Shown: piece by piece, positions 11,851 through 26,800 of the stretch
Layout: the number at the start of each line of letters is the position of its first letter
Position numbering within the stretch: position 1 is the first letter of the stretch
Assembly (NCBI RefSeq): GCF_932526225.1
Contig: NC_064036.1
Span: 12,269,181-12,333,180, forward strand
DNA: 64,000 bases
Direction: 5' to 3'
From: Nematostella vectensis
Taxonomy: Eukaryota > Cnidaria > Anthozoa > Actiniaria > Edwardsiidae
Position numbers and translations under genes: made by a program
Notes under the pieces: generated by a model
Told to the model about the DNA's origin: nothing
Databases searched by the model: none
What the model saw: only the letters and a program-made list of their open reading frames with translations

Positions 11851-14800
11851 GTGAAGGTGTTATTTTTGTTGGACAGTACAGTAAAAACAATTTTGAAATG
11901 TGGTGTGTACAGTATTTTACTGTAGATGTACAGTAGAATTTAAACATTCCCATTTTAACATATTTCCATTTCCCGATATCCCTATTTGGGACTTTCACTG
12001 ACAAACCCAATACCATATCCAACTCAAGAATAGTATAGATTTAAGTAAGTATAGATCTAAAGCATTTTTAACTAATATTTTGTTTTGAATCTGAACAGGT
12101 ATCCGTTAACCAAGACAAAGCAAGCAAGCAGATCTCTATGCTGCGTGCGGAAATCCAGAAACTCACTGCAGAGCTGGTAGAATTCCGCCAAGGGAGACGA
12201 GTTTCCAGCGGCGAAGGAGAGTCTGACGTGTCTCTAGAAAATAACATGCTAAGAAATGAAAATGAAAAGTAAGGGATAAGAAAGCAAATACTTTTTTATC
12301 ACGGGTGCAATTTATTCTTGATCTGAAAATTCCTGGCATAAATATCTCTTTTCACACTTGCTGATACCATTTTTTTTTTCCAGACTACGGTTAAGGATCA
12401 AAGGGCTTCAGTCCACAGTTGAAGTTCAGTCCAACAGAATAACTAACCTGATGTCTGGTCAAGTTGTTGCTGCACTTGATGGAAGTAAGTATCTTACCAA
12501 AACAGTGTTGTAAACTAATTTCCGTGCATTATAATCCAATGATGCAGTATTTTCAGTCTCATGTTAATCCTGAAAAAGAAAAAGTTTTTTCTCCCCAACT
12601 GTCATCTTATTCTTTATTGTAAATAATAATTTTTAACCCTGCAAAATGTAAACTCTGTTAATTCTGAGTGTTGAATGCCTACTTTTCTCTTGACACTTAG
12701 TGCCTGCACCTCGCAAGCATAAGTTGGTCGCCAGGTTGAGCATCAATAATGATGGTATACTGGAACAAATTTTTCATTCTCTGGGTTTTCTGCCATTAGC
12801 ATTTGCACGAGGCTGGCAGTTTTTTTTGTTTACATTTTTTTCTTTTAATTTTTATGTTTTCTGATTTTTTGTTTTGTTGATTATCGGAACTTTGGCAGAT
12901 ATTTATTACTCTCTGTTATTTACAGTGAATGTCATTTTCTAATTTCAGTTCAAGTTGATGGTGGTGTTGAGTCTTTGATACAAAAGTACCTTAGAGAGAT
13001 AGAAGAGCTAAGGTTTGTGTAACTATTTCCTGTTGGTCTTTTTTTTAAATTCATTACATCTGCTTCAGGAGATATGCATTTGAAGAACAGCTTGCTAAAA
13101 CATTACATAATCTATTATGGAGCTACCATCTCCACTCTTCCTACCAAATGTTTCCTCAGCGTAAGGCCAGCCTTATCTACCTCCTATGCCACATGTGTAC
13201 CCTGTGTCTGCCTTACCCTGCCAGGCCTCAATGATATCTACACATTGGCACTTTATAGTAATCTATTTAGGCAAATAATACCACATGTTATGTAACTTTG
13301 CAACAATGTGTCCTTCAGGAATAAACTAACAGAAAGTGAAGCAATGGCCATGGCAATAACAAGGCACGCCTCCATGAAGTCCCGACTTGGCTCGCCTATG
13401 CACCTAGAGACCAGTTCTGTCCTGGAGATGGCTAAGATGGATGTGGCCAGACAGAAACAGAAAGCCCAGGTGGTAGTACGCAACAATAATATGTCACGAG
13501 TACGTTGTGTAAAACCAATCAAATCCCGTGGTGGGGGTGCTAGAGATAGCTCTACTAGTCGTGGTCAGCGAAGCCAGACTAGATCTGCACTCTTGCAAGG
13601 GGATAAGGGAAAGGTTAAACTTGTCACGCCTAAGCTTCCATGGACTATGACTGATATTCCCTCTAAGATAGATTCAGGTCTGAGAACCCCTCCCAGAAGT
13701 AGAGCTAACAGAAATTCAGACTGTGTTAGGTACAAAGCTCAGGATGATGGACCTGTTTTCTCGAGTCAACGGCCACGTGTGCCTACCTCACTACCTATCT
13801 CTGATGATTACATCAAACGTAGACACCCTAAAGCCTCTCTGCCTCATCATCCAGTCAGAGACCAGGCAACTAGTCCTCTTAGTAGCGCTTGCAACTCTCC
13901 ATCCAAAGAAACGCCAACAGTTGTGCTTAGGAGAAACAAAAGTAGTGTCTATGATCAGAGTGTAGCTATGAAACGGCGCTCAAGGAGTTTAGATTCATTT
14001 CTGGAAACCAGTGCCAGTGAAGATTTTGATCTTAGTCCAACACAGTGCTTCAAGTGTCAGAAGGACCTCAGTAAGGTTCACTCTTCATGTAGTATCTCCA
14101 GTAAGATTTCTGATGGCTATAGCTCCATGAGTGATATTTGCTGCTCCCAGGAATTTGAGGTCAAAGATGAGAATAATAATCAGGTAGTCGGTGCTACGGC
14201 CAGGCAACCCATGAAACGCAAGCCAGTCTCCAAACGGCAGAATCAGTTACGCGTGCCTCAACTTGAGCCCATGTCAGACACAGAATGGTACTCTCAGCGT
14301 AACTACGAGAGTGACTGTTACACAGATAGCGAGTACGCAGCAGGCATTGCATCAGATACAGAGTATTATAGGCACAAGAAAGCCCAGGACAGGCGCAACC
14401 TGCGCTTAGACTCACCAATCCCATTCCTTCTTCACAAGCAGGAAGATGGCACTGAAAAAGCTAGTATAGAAGTCAGAAAAGCTCAGCTGGAGCATGATTT
14501 AGATTCTTTATTGGACTCTATGGCTTGCGTGCTGAACAGTAAAAGTGATCTTACCTCAGACAAGGCAACTGATAAAGCCTGCCAACATCCAGATGAGGGA
14601 GACCCAATGTACAAACCACCTGTATTCTTTAAGCCCATTTTTGAAGTAAGGATTTGATTTATCATGACTGTACCATTTTAGTGCACCTTTATCATAGAAG
14701 GACTTGCAGTTTATATGGCAGTTATGGCTGAATAAAATAAAGAAAATGCTATTTTTTTCTACAGTAACATAACATTAAATGCTAATATTAACTCAATGCA

Positions 14801-17800
14801 CTATAAACCAATGAGATAAGTGAAGACAGAATTAAAGGAAACTTTTTTATTATTTCGTTTTATGAAGTTGTATTGTATAATATACACAAAATGTATTTAT
14901 TAGAAATTGTGAATATAAATTTTCTTTATAAATGGCTAAAGCTAACTGATCAATTAGATTTGCCATAGCTGAGAGTGATTTAAAAGTAGATTACAGTATT
15001 ACTGTATGAAAGTCTATGAATTATTCAGCCCTGGTGGCTTTGAAGTTAGATATTTATTTAGAATTAATATATGAGCTAGTCTCATTCATTAGATAGAGGA
15101 ATGATCTTTTAGAGTTATTTCTGTAGATTAAAACAATTTGTTGTGCTATAATGCAACTATAAAATACAGTAGTAAACCAACTATTTAACAGACAGAACCT
15201 GAAGAAACTGTGTTTATTTGGATCTTAAGTGGAATGGTTATTCCCAGAAAGCAGAAATTTTCAAAATCTTAAAAAAGATTTCCCTGATACACATATTTAT
15301 TCTAAAGTCACTTAAATAATATTTAAACCTCAAATTAAACAGATTTTCAGGAATAATCATTTTAACCTCTTGAAAATTTAAAGCATACTTAAAATGAGTG
15401 CATAGTAAGGCTTTATCTTAATTCTTTCTTGTTCTCATTCAAGTTGCTGAATAAACTTTCAAAAACTTGTCTTCTTGTATCTTCCTATTACCCAGTATCT
15501 CATCCATTCATTTATTTTCTTTCCTCTTGTGTTTTCTTTCCAATATCCTTTTATTCATTTATTTTTTTTCAAGTGTTCTTAAAGTCTTTTTTTCATTTTA
15601 GTGTTTTATTTCTTCACTCATCATTTCTTTCGTCATCATTTTATTCCTTTGAACCTGGGCTCCCTATTGTCTCAAAGGTCAATAGCAAAGCGAGCCCTGT
15701 CTCCTTTATGCAATATTCCTTGACGCTTCTGCTCCATATGCTTAGAAACCCTTTTAAAAGAACCATTTAAACATAAACTTAGCCTCCTTTGCCCATGAAA
15801 CTGAAATTGCTTCCTGATCTCCTTGGTAGGAATGTATATGATTCCTTTTGTCTCTCAAGGATCTGTTGCCTAGCTACTCTATTTTATGGGGTAAATATTT
15901 CTAATCTTCTTTCCTTAACACCCTCATCACTTGAAAATTATTTTGACCAATAATGGTTGTGGTTTTCTTCAGCGTGTTTCAAGCACACCTCACAGTAATT
16001 AAGAACGCCATAGCTTCAGGGTGAAATCCCATTAGCAGCATATAATGGCACACTATTTTGATTAAAAAGAACCCCCATAATAATATGCTAATAACATCAA
16101 TATTGGTCCAACATGGTTTTTACACTAATGCCACTTCAGCTTTTAATGTTTGTATTGAATGGCCAATACTGGTCCAATGTTGACAATGTTACCAATGCTG
16201 AATCTATGTTTTGATCACTTATGGTAAAATATTAATTTTGTACAGACATCTGTCTGCCTTCCTCTTCTAATCTGATACCAATCTCTGGTTTAATTTTCAT
16301 GTCTTAAACCTTATACCCCCTGTGTGATTTGTCCTCCCTGTCTGTTATATCTTTCAAAATCTCCCTTTTTCTTTATTTCACTTATTGTTTGCCTCTCCTT
16401 GTCTTTACCTATCTTAAAAATGTAACACATTCTTAAAGCTAGCATTTTCAACACAATAGAATAAAATATTCAAAACCACAAAATTGAAAGTGCATATGCC
16501 ATCTCCCCGGCTTCCTGTTCTCCCACATAATATCTGACTAAGTATGACATCAATATATGGTTTTTATTTTCATTTTCACTTGACCTTATGAAAAGCATTA
16601 CTTCACTGAAGCATCTACAGTAATCCCAGTATGTTTTGGCTTCTGTCTTTGTGGTTTTTCTGATGCAAAAAAGCTGCTTTAATGCTACATTAAAAATTTA
16701 TAGTGTTTGAGGCAAATGTTTAATGAGGCTTTCAGTCTAAGTGTTTATGAATGCAAGGAAGAGGCTATTGGCTTAGACAGAGTAGCTTGCTGATTGTCTT
16801 TAGTTGGAGGAATTAATTGGATCTCTGTATGTATGGTATATCTGCTTTACAATATTTAAGCTAAAATGCATGAAGAGATAATACTTCATGAATAGAATAG
16901 ATAAATGTCCTTATATATTATGTATATTGAATTGTAGATGGATTGTTTTTTGTTTATACCTAAATTTCTTCTCTATATAATTAGATATCCCCTTTGAGAT
17001 TCATATCCAGTTGATTAAAATGTGTGATTTTCCTACCATGCTCTGTTATGCTTTCCTGGTTGATTTAGCTTAATTTGAAATGGAATTGCGTTTTGATAAA
17101 GAAAATCATTCTAGGAGATTTTTTTTAATAATCCACATAATTGACTTATCAAAATAAGATCTTAAATCATAAGAAATCTCTGTTCTGCTACTCTGCCAAA
17201 GACTAGTTTCTTTGGAAATCAAAATTCCCTCTAGGACTTCTTCGAAAAGCAAAATCATATTTTGTGAATTACAAAGGAATCACTACCAGCAAAGTGAAAT
17301 AAGATAAAAGCCATGCAGAGTCATAATCAATTATGTGATGACAACTTAACATACATATGCCCAACAGAACCAGGCAAATGTTCGAACCTTTCATTTTTCG
17401 AAGTAGAGTTAGGCTTTTAGGCAAATATGGATTGACTGTAAAATATCTCTTATCCCAAGTTTCTGTTTATAATGTAATTCTGTCTGGAAGCGTCTAGCAA
17501 ATAACAGCTGCTCTATACATGAATAATATTAAAACGAGGGGATTTTAAAATACGCTCGCCCCCCCCCCCCTAAGGTTCACTGAATTAACTTTTTTACATC
17601 TCATTATTTCACCAGTACTATCTCCTGTTATTCAGTACTTTTTGTCTAATTCTTAAAACTAAATTACTTATTTACATTGGAATAGAAATACAAGAATTTG
17701 CACGTTTTCAGCATCTATAACAATTACTGTATAAAATTATCTAGTAGTTATTCCCTTTGATGTAGATTATTGATCCCATATTAGAGTTTAGGAAAGTGGA

Positions 17801-20800
17801 CGTGTAAAACATTGTTATGTGTTCAATCTTACTCATTTTACTCAAGACTTACTAATTTCACTCAAGACTCGTTTAAGCCAACACATAATGCTCGTTTTTT
17901 TTATCAAGAGTTTCGAAAAGCGTTATCTGTATATGAAGATTTCTGACCGCCACTCGATCTGGTACAAACAGGTCCTTATCCCGACAACCACCTGACTATT
18001 TTTTGTTGTTGTTGAAACAGAAACTACAAAGAGATAACTCCCAGGATGAGAATACCAACGAGGAGTCTAAAGAGGAGGGGAGCGAGGCTGATCAGAGTGA
18101 CGAAGAGGCTGTGGAGGAGGTGTGTTAAACCGTTAGAACTATTAGTACCTATATAGCCTATATGGCCTGCTTTGAATCGCGGTGAAATTCAATTAATTCT
18201 GAAGTAAAATCTTTATAATTCTGATGTACCGTGAATGCACGTTATTTAAAATATGTCGAGTCTCGAAAAGGGCGCTTATTTCAGCGCTCAATAGGGATTA
18301 TTGTCATATCTATTTCAAGAGTAAAGTTTTAATAAAATCAGGCTGCATCATGGAATTATAAGAAATTATTGTTATTGTTTAAAAGAGGATTTTACGGTAG
18401 TTAAAATTTTCAAAATGACAAAACGACATTTTAAGCAATACCGATAAAAAAGATGACCTGACATTTTACAAGAATGGAGGCGGGACAATTGTCTTCTGAA
18501 GTGTAATCACAAAGTTACATCCCAATGACACGCACCAAAAGAGCATAAGATATCTTATGCTCTCTTGCACGAATTTATTCACTTTATGTCGTCTCGCTCT
18601 CGCTATTTCTATAATATTCGTCTTAAGATGTATTTCTATTTCCACAAGCCATTGCCAATAACTATAAGTGTCTTACATATTTTGAATGGTGTTGTTAAGG
18701 ATGAGGATGACGATGATGAAGATAATGATGATGAAGATGATGATGACACTGCGGAAGTTCATGAGGAAAATGAACAAGTCTCAAGTGACGATGACTCCAC
18801 CGACGAAAAGGAAGATGAGGACGGTAAGCATGGTAACATCGCCTCGTGGGGCACCTCTGCCTTGGTCGCCGAAAGACTGCCAAAGTCCTTGGGGCTAAAA
18901 GGAAGCATTAGGACCAGCCCGGATCATTCCGACGTCCCCATGAGACAGGGAATACGCCTGTCTGATCTTGCTTTTATCATTTGGGTGTGGTTCTTACTAG
19001 AATTTTCAGTCATGTAGCAGCCCGCTCGTAAGGCCAAACGTACCTTGCTGGATTACCTCATTGTTCTATAGTATTCCTGTTTTACCGTATTGTTTCCCAT
19101 TGTTTTGTCTGTGGTGCATCAATCCAATGAGGTGAACTCTTCTGAGAGCTGTTACACGATCCAGAATTACGTTTACATAGGGTTTTTGAGCGTTTGAAAA
19201 TTAATTTTCTTGTAGAAGAAAAGGTTGAAGGAGAGCTCGCCGCCCTGACCACGGATATCGAGATCAAACAGAAACTGATCGAAGAGCTCGAGATTGCACA
19301 GAATAAGATCCAGACCATGCGGTCCCAGTACGAAGAAAAATTGGTCCTCCTTACCCACAAGATCAAGGAAACTGAAGAAGAGCGGGACCATGTGCTGAAG
19401 AACATCAAGGAACATGACTCGGAGTCGTCCAAACAAGCGGCCAAACTCAAGGAGGAGTACGAAAAGAAGCTCGGAGGGCTACAGACTGAGCTGAAGAAAG
19501 TACAGGCTGCCAAAAAAGAGCATGCGCAGCTGATACGAGAAAAGGTAAGGCCGTGTTTACATGCGTAATCAAGCAGTTTACGCACCGCTAAGACACAAGA
19601 TTTTAACCACTTTACACCTTAAATATGTTGCGAATCTAAAGCGATGGATCTGCCATGATGCAAGGCTATAAAACCTTGTATTAGCCGCGATGCATAAGAT
19701 TCAAGATCTACCAATTCCTTCTCCTTTGTAGCCTGCGTAGCAAGCACAAGGGACTGTAGACAATGTGTGGGAGAGAACACGACTACCGCGCGCCTCTCAT
19801 TCTTTCCCCGCGTTCTCTTCTATCTTTTGTGCTTTCTATGCAGACTTCTTAATTAGAATATCAGTTGACGTCCACGACGCATTGACGTATCATCGCATTA
19901 ATGCTACAGCATTTAGAGAAATCGACTGATAAAGTCCCTTATCATTTAAGGCGAATAATGATATGAGGCTGAAGCAACTCAGCAACGAAGTGTCGGACAT
20001 GAAGAAGACTAAGGCTCGGCTGATGAAGCAGATGAAGGACGAAGTGGCCAAGAACAAGCAACGAGAGAGCGCCAGGAACAAGGAGATCGCGCAACTCAAG
20101 AAGGTTTCTCGCATGAGGGAGATCGCCATTAAGAACCTCGAGTCCGAGAAGAGGCAGAAAGATATTATACTGCGACGAAAACAAGAGGAGGTATAATACA
20201 AAGCCACACTCTCGTATAGTGTGACTTCAGCTTAGATCGATACCCCTCTTTCTCCCCCACGGAGGGGAATTTTACTTGTTCCAATCAAATCAAATCAAAT
20301 TCATTTCAAATTCTCTTAATTTAAACTTTCGAAAACTCTAGATTATGGAACTCGCACAGGTAAACCATTACAGCGATAAACGCGTTTAATTGTGCGTACA
20401 AACGCAGAGACAAACGTTTAATGTTATCTGTCTATATGATTGAACAAAAACTGGAATTATGATAAAGAAACATGCATAAGCAAAAAGACTTCTAAGATTG
20501 TTGACAAACGGTCAGACTGTCGGATTTTGCTTCCGACGACGTAGGAGATAGATAAGACCAAGTGTTCTCTTCAAACCATTTCATGGATTTTGGGTTCAAT
20601 TGAACCCCTAAACCCTGGTTTATTCATTGACACCTTTTCCTTGCAGGTGAAAGCACTAAGAAGGCAACAGAAGCCGGTGTCTGGATCACTAGGAGCCAAG
20701 AAGAACCAAGTTACAGCTCAACCAATAGCCGAGAATGGATATCCACAGGAGAGCTACCCCGTAGCACCCTCTGGATATGGTACCTACGGTTACAGAGGAA

Positions 20801-23800
20801 GCACTGTAGCTCCTGAACGACCTGGAGGCCCTCCTAGAACTCGCATACCAGGAAGGGGTCCTAGGAAACGCATGACCATCGAACAAGCCACAAAGTCGGC
20901 CAAGAAGAAGTGGGATTTTGTTGACAAAAAGGTGCGTTTGGAACGGTTAAGTTAAATTCGCAGTATCTGGCTTCCTTAAATTAATCGACGAAAATGGATG
21001 CATCCTGACACTTGGTATTTTAGTAGAATGGCAAAATGGTGGCTGGTTCACTGACGTTCTGCATTTTTCTCAGGTGATGTCTCTGGTGATGCACAAGCAG
21101 ACTATTTCCAATCTTGAGAAGGACTACGACAGATGGGTGGAGGACCGCGAAAAGCTCAGCAAAGACATGGAGACGTGTCGTACCAAGCTGCAGGAGGCTG
21201 CCACGGGTGATGAGCAGACCCAGCTCCGAGAGCAGATGGAGGCGCTCACGGCCCACATGGAATACGTGCAGGATAACATCGACAGTTGTCAGGCGTGCAT
21301 CATGGAGATGGAGGTGGGTGATTTAGCGGTGTGGGCGCCTCAGTCTTAATCTGACATTTTGCGCCATGACTGAGTTATTTTCACGGTAACCCTCGCCCAT
21401 AGCCAAACAAGCTAGTTCAACCTTGATTCAGGAGGGATTGCTCAAGAGTAAGTTCAGGTTCTACCAAGAGACCATGATATAAGAGAACGAATCCCCGTGG
21501 CCCATAAAGACGTCCTTGTAAGCTATTTTTACATTGCGCAAGCTTGTCAATCATAGCATCCATATATGGTTCGTCGCGCCATATTTGGTTATGGGCACCT
21601 CACGAGCTAGTACATTTTCACAACAAACTTTTTCCCTCTGCACTTTTTACTTCGTTCGCTACCTGTTTTTATCCCTTTAGCTGCTTCTCATAGCTCATGA
21701 TTACAATGCTACTTGTAGGGTGGTGTCCTGGTATCTGTAAAGTTGTCTAATGTTAAGTTATCTAAATGTTATATAAATAATTGAACGGGGAGACGGCGAA
21801 TTTGGAGTTCATTCATGATGCATCGGGCTGACTCCTTAAAAGTTCTTTATCTCTAATTCGGTGAGATATAGAATCCTAGGCTTTATCAGAATCTATGTTA
21901 TGTATTTTAATAAAAGAAGGCTCTTTGATCTTCAATATTTTTAGATGAATGAACTTCAATTCTTCACGCAAATGTTCAAAAATCATGTCACTCAAGAAAC
22001 CCTTGTCACTGGAATAAAGATTTACTTTATTATAAAGTCTTGAAATCTTTTGTGAAATACATGTCTTAATAACCACAATATCGGTGTGAATATAATGGCA
22101 TTAAGTTCTGGATGTATCTTTTTTTATTAAAAGGGAATTGGAAGAGAATTGTGTGTTGTAAACAGAGATTTCTGATTGATTGTGGTTTTATATTGCCAAT
22201 CAGCTGTGAAAACGTTTACTGGGGAAGTTGTTCCCCACGCCTAAAATCACGCACTCTATGCATTTTAATGTCTTTAATGTCCGAGAAACGGTTGATTGAA
22301 TCCAGCGTACTCTCTGGAAAATCATTTTTACAGCGCTCGTAAAAAAGGCATTTATTTTTGGTCAAAAAGATTTCCATAACAGCCTTTGCCGATTCACATC
22401 ACTCAAGATGTGATCGCGCGTAAGACTCATGTTGCTAGGAAACGTGAGCGCTGACCAATCAGCCTATCTAAAAATAACTGGTTGTTCTAAAAATAGCTTT
22501 CACGAACGTCATCATTGAATGAATCCCCCTAATACGGGGGATTCGTTCTCTTACATCATGGTCTCTTGGTTCTACTAAATGGTCAAACAAGCCCCCTTTT
22601 AATATTCCTGGCTACGGGTCTGAATCAAAACTGGCTTGCTACATCTAAATGTGAGCGTTTTGAAAATTTGGCTTTTTTCCCCCAACTGATAGTGACTTTC
22701 TCTATGTATCGCATTATCTTATTGTAGGATCCCGGGAACACTATGACGGAACTTAGCGAGCTCATGACGTCATCCACGCTCCAAGAGGCTAGGATTCTAC
22801 TGGACCACTTTCTGACGAGGACCGTGACTCAGGTAAAAACCGAGCAACACCATGATCATCATTTACGTGATATCATCATCGTCATCGACATCATCATCAC
22901 CAAAATCATCACATTTATGTCAACTATGTCACGCATTACTAACTTCATTATCTCTTCATCATCATCTTATACAGTTTATATCAACTCATCATCATTATCT
23001 CATCTGTATCATCATCAGCTCATCATCATCTTATCACGTTTATATCAGCTCATGATCATCAGCTTATCACGTTTATATCAGCTTGTCATCATCATCTTAT
23101 CACGTTTATATCAGCTCGTCATCATCATCTTGTAACGTTTATATCAGCTCGTCACCATTATCTTATCACGTTTATATCAGCTCGTCATCATCTTATCACG
23201 TTTATATCAGCGTATCATTATCATCTAATCATTATCATCATCAGTTCATCGTCATCATAGTCATCATCATCTTGTCACTAACATCATCAATCATCTTCAG
23301 TGCCAGGAGCTGTCGGCCAAAGACGCCACCGTCAAGGAGCTGGAAAATCGTCTCGAAGTAACCAAGCAACACAACTACCTACAGCAAGAACTACTCCACC
23401 ACGTACTACAGCAGAAAGACGTCACTTCCTCTCTCCCATACTCCACCAGCATTGAGGATCTCGCCAACGCAGACGTTGACACTCTGAGTGACGTGAACGA
23501 GTTCTTGCGCGCCTCAACAGGCAGCCTGCAAAGCGTAGGGACGGTTGACGGGACGGACGTAGGTCTGTCAAGTAGTAGCGCTAGTGCTCTACAGGGCGAC
23601 AGACCTGGTAAACCCAAGGTAAAGGCACGCTGCTTTTTTGTTATTTATTTTAGTGTATTTAGAGACCTTCTTGACGCTTATAAAACGGATACGTGAGCTA
23701 CCTCGGGATGTTTAGGAAGACGAGAGTCTTTTTCTTTGTCTGAAAACATTATGAGTGCTAAAGATTCCCTGTTTCATGTGAAAATTGAAGGAACGCCGGA

Positions 23801-26800
23801 AAAGGGGAGATGGGGTGTGGTAAGGAGTAAGGGCCTGTACAAATGGTTAGGGATGGTTAGTGAAGTCCTGCTTTACGGGAACACAAATTCTCTGTTGTCC
23901 CACCTAGGCTTTTTGAAGAGTGAAGAATAACCTTAACAAATACTTTAAAAGAATTCATGCCATTAATAAGATGGTATATCTTTTTACCATAGGTGAACTT
24001 TGCCTTTATATAAAACCCTAAGAGGAAGTTGGCACGTGGGCTAAAAGGGTTATTCGATGTAATATTCTTGTATTGTGATTTCATGTGTCATGTTTTAAAC
24101 GACAGGCCCGCAGACGCACAGGGTTACCGGAGGAATTCCTGCATCCTGATCGCAAGACAAGGCGCGCACCCTCCCTACCCTCCCTCAAGAGCGGCGAATC
24201 GGATAACAACTCCTCTATGCCACTTGTGCCAGTCGGCCCAACCGACTTCAAATCTTCCAAGCAAATATCACCGGAGCTGATGCAAAAACTGCTCGAACTA
24301 GACAAAGCTCGCAAAAGCGGCGAAAAGATGGAGAGAGACAACAACGACAACCCTATGCCTCCCCCCACAAGTAGCAAGATGCCTAGGGTGAATTCCATGA
24401 ATGTTGGTCATGGGAATGCTGTGGTACCCGCCTCGATGACGCGCGGAAACCTGAGGTCAAAGTCCGCGCGGAGTTTTCCGAGTAGCAAGTTTGGCCCTGT
24501 GCCAGCAGCTTCTAACAATCCCGCTCGATCTCAGCCTACATCGCCCGCTCTTCCACGCAAGGCGAGCATGGAAAATAGGGCTTTGGAGAATGGTGACGAG
24601 AGTGGCAAGAATAATAATTCGGATGACGTGTTTTCCCGTCTGACAAGTAGCCTCGGCCAGGAGTCTGACCCTGATGTGTAAGTCCGTACCATTACGAGCA
24701 TTTTATTACCTTACCGAGACTTTACTGTGTACATGCTCCTAAATGTATGGTGTATTTTTTATTCATTTTTATTTTATTATTATTATTCCTTTTTAAGGGG
24801 TGAGGGGGGACTTTCTTCAACAGCTAGACTTACCTATATGTGGTGTATTTTTGCATTGTCTTCCACTTCCCCCAGATGTCCCACGTGTACTCCCTCCTCA
24901 CCCATGATCTTAAGCTATGGGTACAACCTATGGTACTATTCTAACCTTTACTTGTTTTACCAGCGGCAGAATGCTCCCGTTACGGCCCCCCTCGGGCAAG
25001 CCTACAGCCCTGGTGTGTACGTACGCAGCGACTGGTCATAACAGCGCCGTACTGAGCGTGGACGTCACAGAGGACTTCATGTTCACCGGATCTAAAGGTA
25101 ACGTCTCGTACTTAAGTTACGATATGACGGCTTCCAAAGTGTTAAACTTCACGCCCAGTTCGATGGTAACTATTGCTTCACGTAAGTGGCAAATTGTGGG
25201 CGTTCAAGTATTCTAGTATTACATTTCTATAGCATCGTTATTTTTTTCCCAAGCTCGGATTGCCTTGGCACTTTCCAGAATAACGTGTCAGTCATGTACT
25301 ATTGTCTTATTCTGCCGTGTGGTCCCCCTATTTCAGATAAGACCGTAAAGGTCTGGGATCTAAACACCGGCGAGGAAATTCTGTCTTTGTCTGGTCATAA
25401 GCGAGACGTGGTTGCCGTCAAGTACTGTCACAACACCAATTGTGTCTACAGTGTCGCGCAAAACCTTATCAAGGTACTACATGAAAGACACCTTGTCATG
25501 TGTCAATAAGTTCGTTATTTATACATGCGCAAATTTTAAATAGTCACTAGTTCACTTTTGAATTTTATTTGTAAAATGGCATGCATGTTTTTAAAAATCG
25601 CTTAGGTGCGATGAGTTTTGCTTTGCTATAAAGTGATAATGTGACTGTGATAGTGACTGATAATGTGTCTTATCTCGTAGATGTGGGACGTGCGCCAGGA
25701 TTCTGGGAAATGCATCAAGACCTTAACACCTCAAGCGGGATCGACCATCAGTGGTTTTATCTCGGGAATAACGTCAGACACTCAAATCAACGATCTGCAA
25801 ATCAGCGATCACCAGCTTTTCGCTGCCATGGGCAACAGTGTCCGGATATGGGACCTCAAAACGTGCGTATGATAGATAAGGATATGGAACTAAAAACGTA
25901 CGTAAGATATATGTGGGAAACAGTGTTCGGATATGGGGCCTCAAAACGTACGTTTGATAGATACGGTCAATAGTGTCCGCAAAACTTACGTATGATAGAT
26001 ACGGTCAATCGTGTGCAGATATGGGACCTTAAAACGTTGGTAAGATAGATGTAGGCAACAGTGTTTAGATATAGGGACGCATAACTGTTACATATATGGA
26101 TTTTAACGGTGCTGCACGATATTGGCAGTCCATAATCTGACCATTGTTACTGCTTCCACAAAGAACGAGAATGTCTTTTAACATCAACGCCATGTATTCC
26201 CTTTACACAGTTTTTCGATGACGGGCAAGCTAAGCGGCCACGCCGCTCCTGTAATGACTATAAAACTCAAGAAGAGGGAAAGTGACACGCTGGTTTTCAC
26301 TGGGTCACGCGACCATTTTGTCAAGGTGGGCTGCATGGCAGTAGAACATTGCCACCAGACTTATTTCTTTTCTTGAGTTTACGACTGTTTTCTAATCGTC
26401 CGTGTTCAGATGTAGAGTTATTTGTTCCAGTAATGTGAGCTGCATGTATCTCTTTTTTCATTTATCAGATTTATGAGCTCAGTGAAAGCAATGTTGGCGT
26501 CCAGGTATGACTCTCACTTTAATTTTTTATATGTATTAGTCATTGTCGTAACAAAACCGTACAGTACAATAACAGAAACTATTGATGGAGGGATACCTCA
26601 TAACCCGATTACTTTTCTAACTATGGCTCTCGTTGAATAGTGTTTTCTCGTCGTTGTGTCGTTGGCATGTTGATTGTGTGGTCGTTGTTTGTGTCGTTGG
26701 CATGTTGATTGTGTGGTCAATGTTTGTGTCGTTTGAATGTTGAATGTGTGGTTGTCGTTGTCAAAGTTGTCGACGGCACTGTCACCTTGCGTGTGAACCA

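Noticed and set aside
18565-18699. Upstream extension of the exon 15 frame ([12 protein letters not shown]..)
   Set aside because: Phase from exon 14 and the acceptor at 18699 show that the coding part starts at 18700; the earlier codons are intronic.
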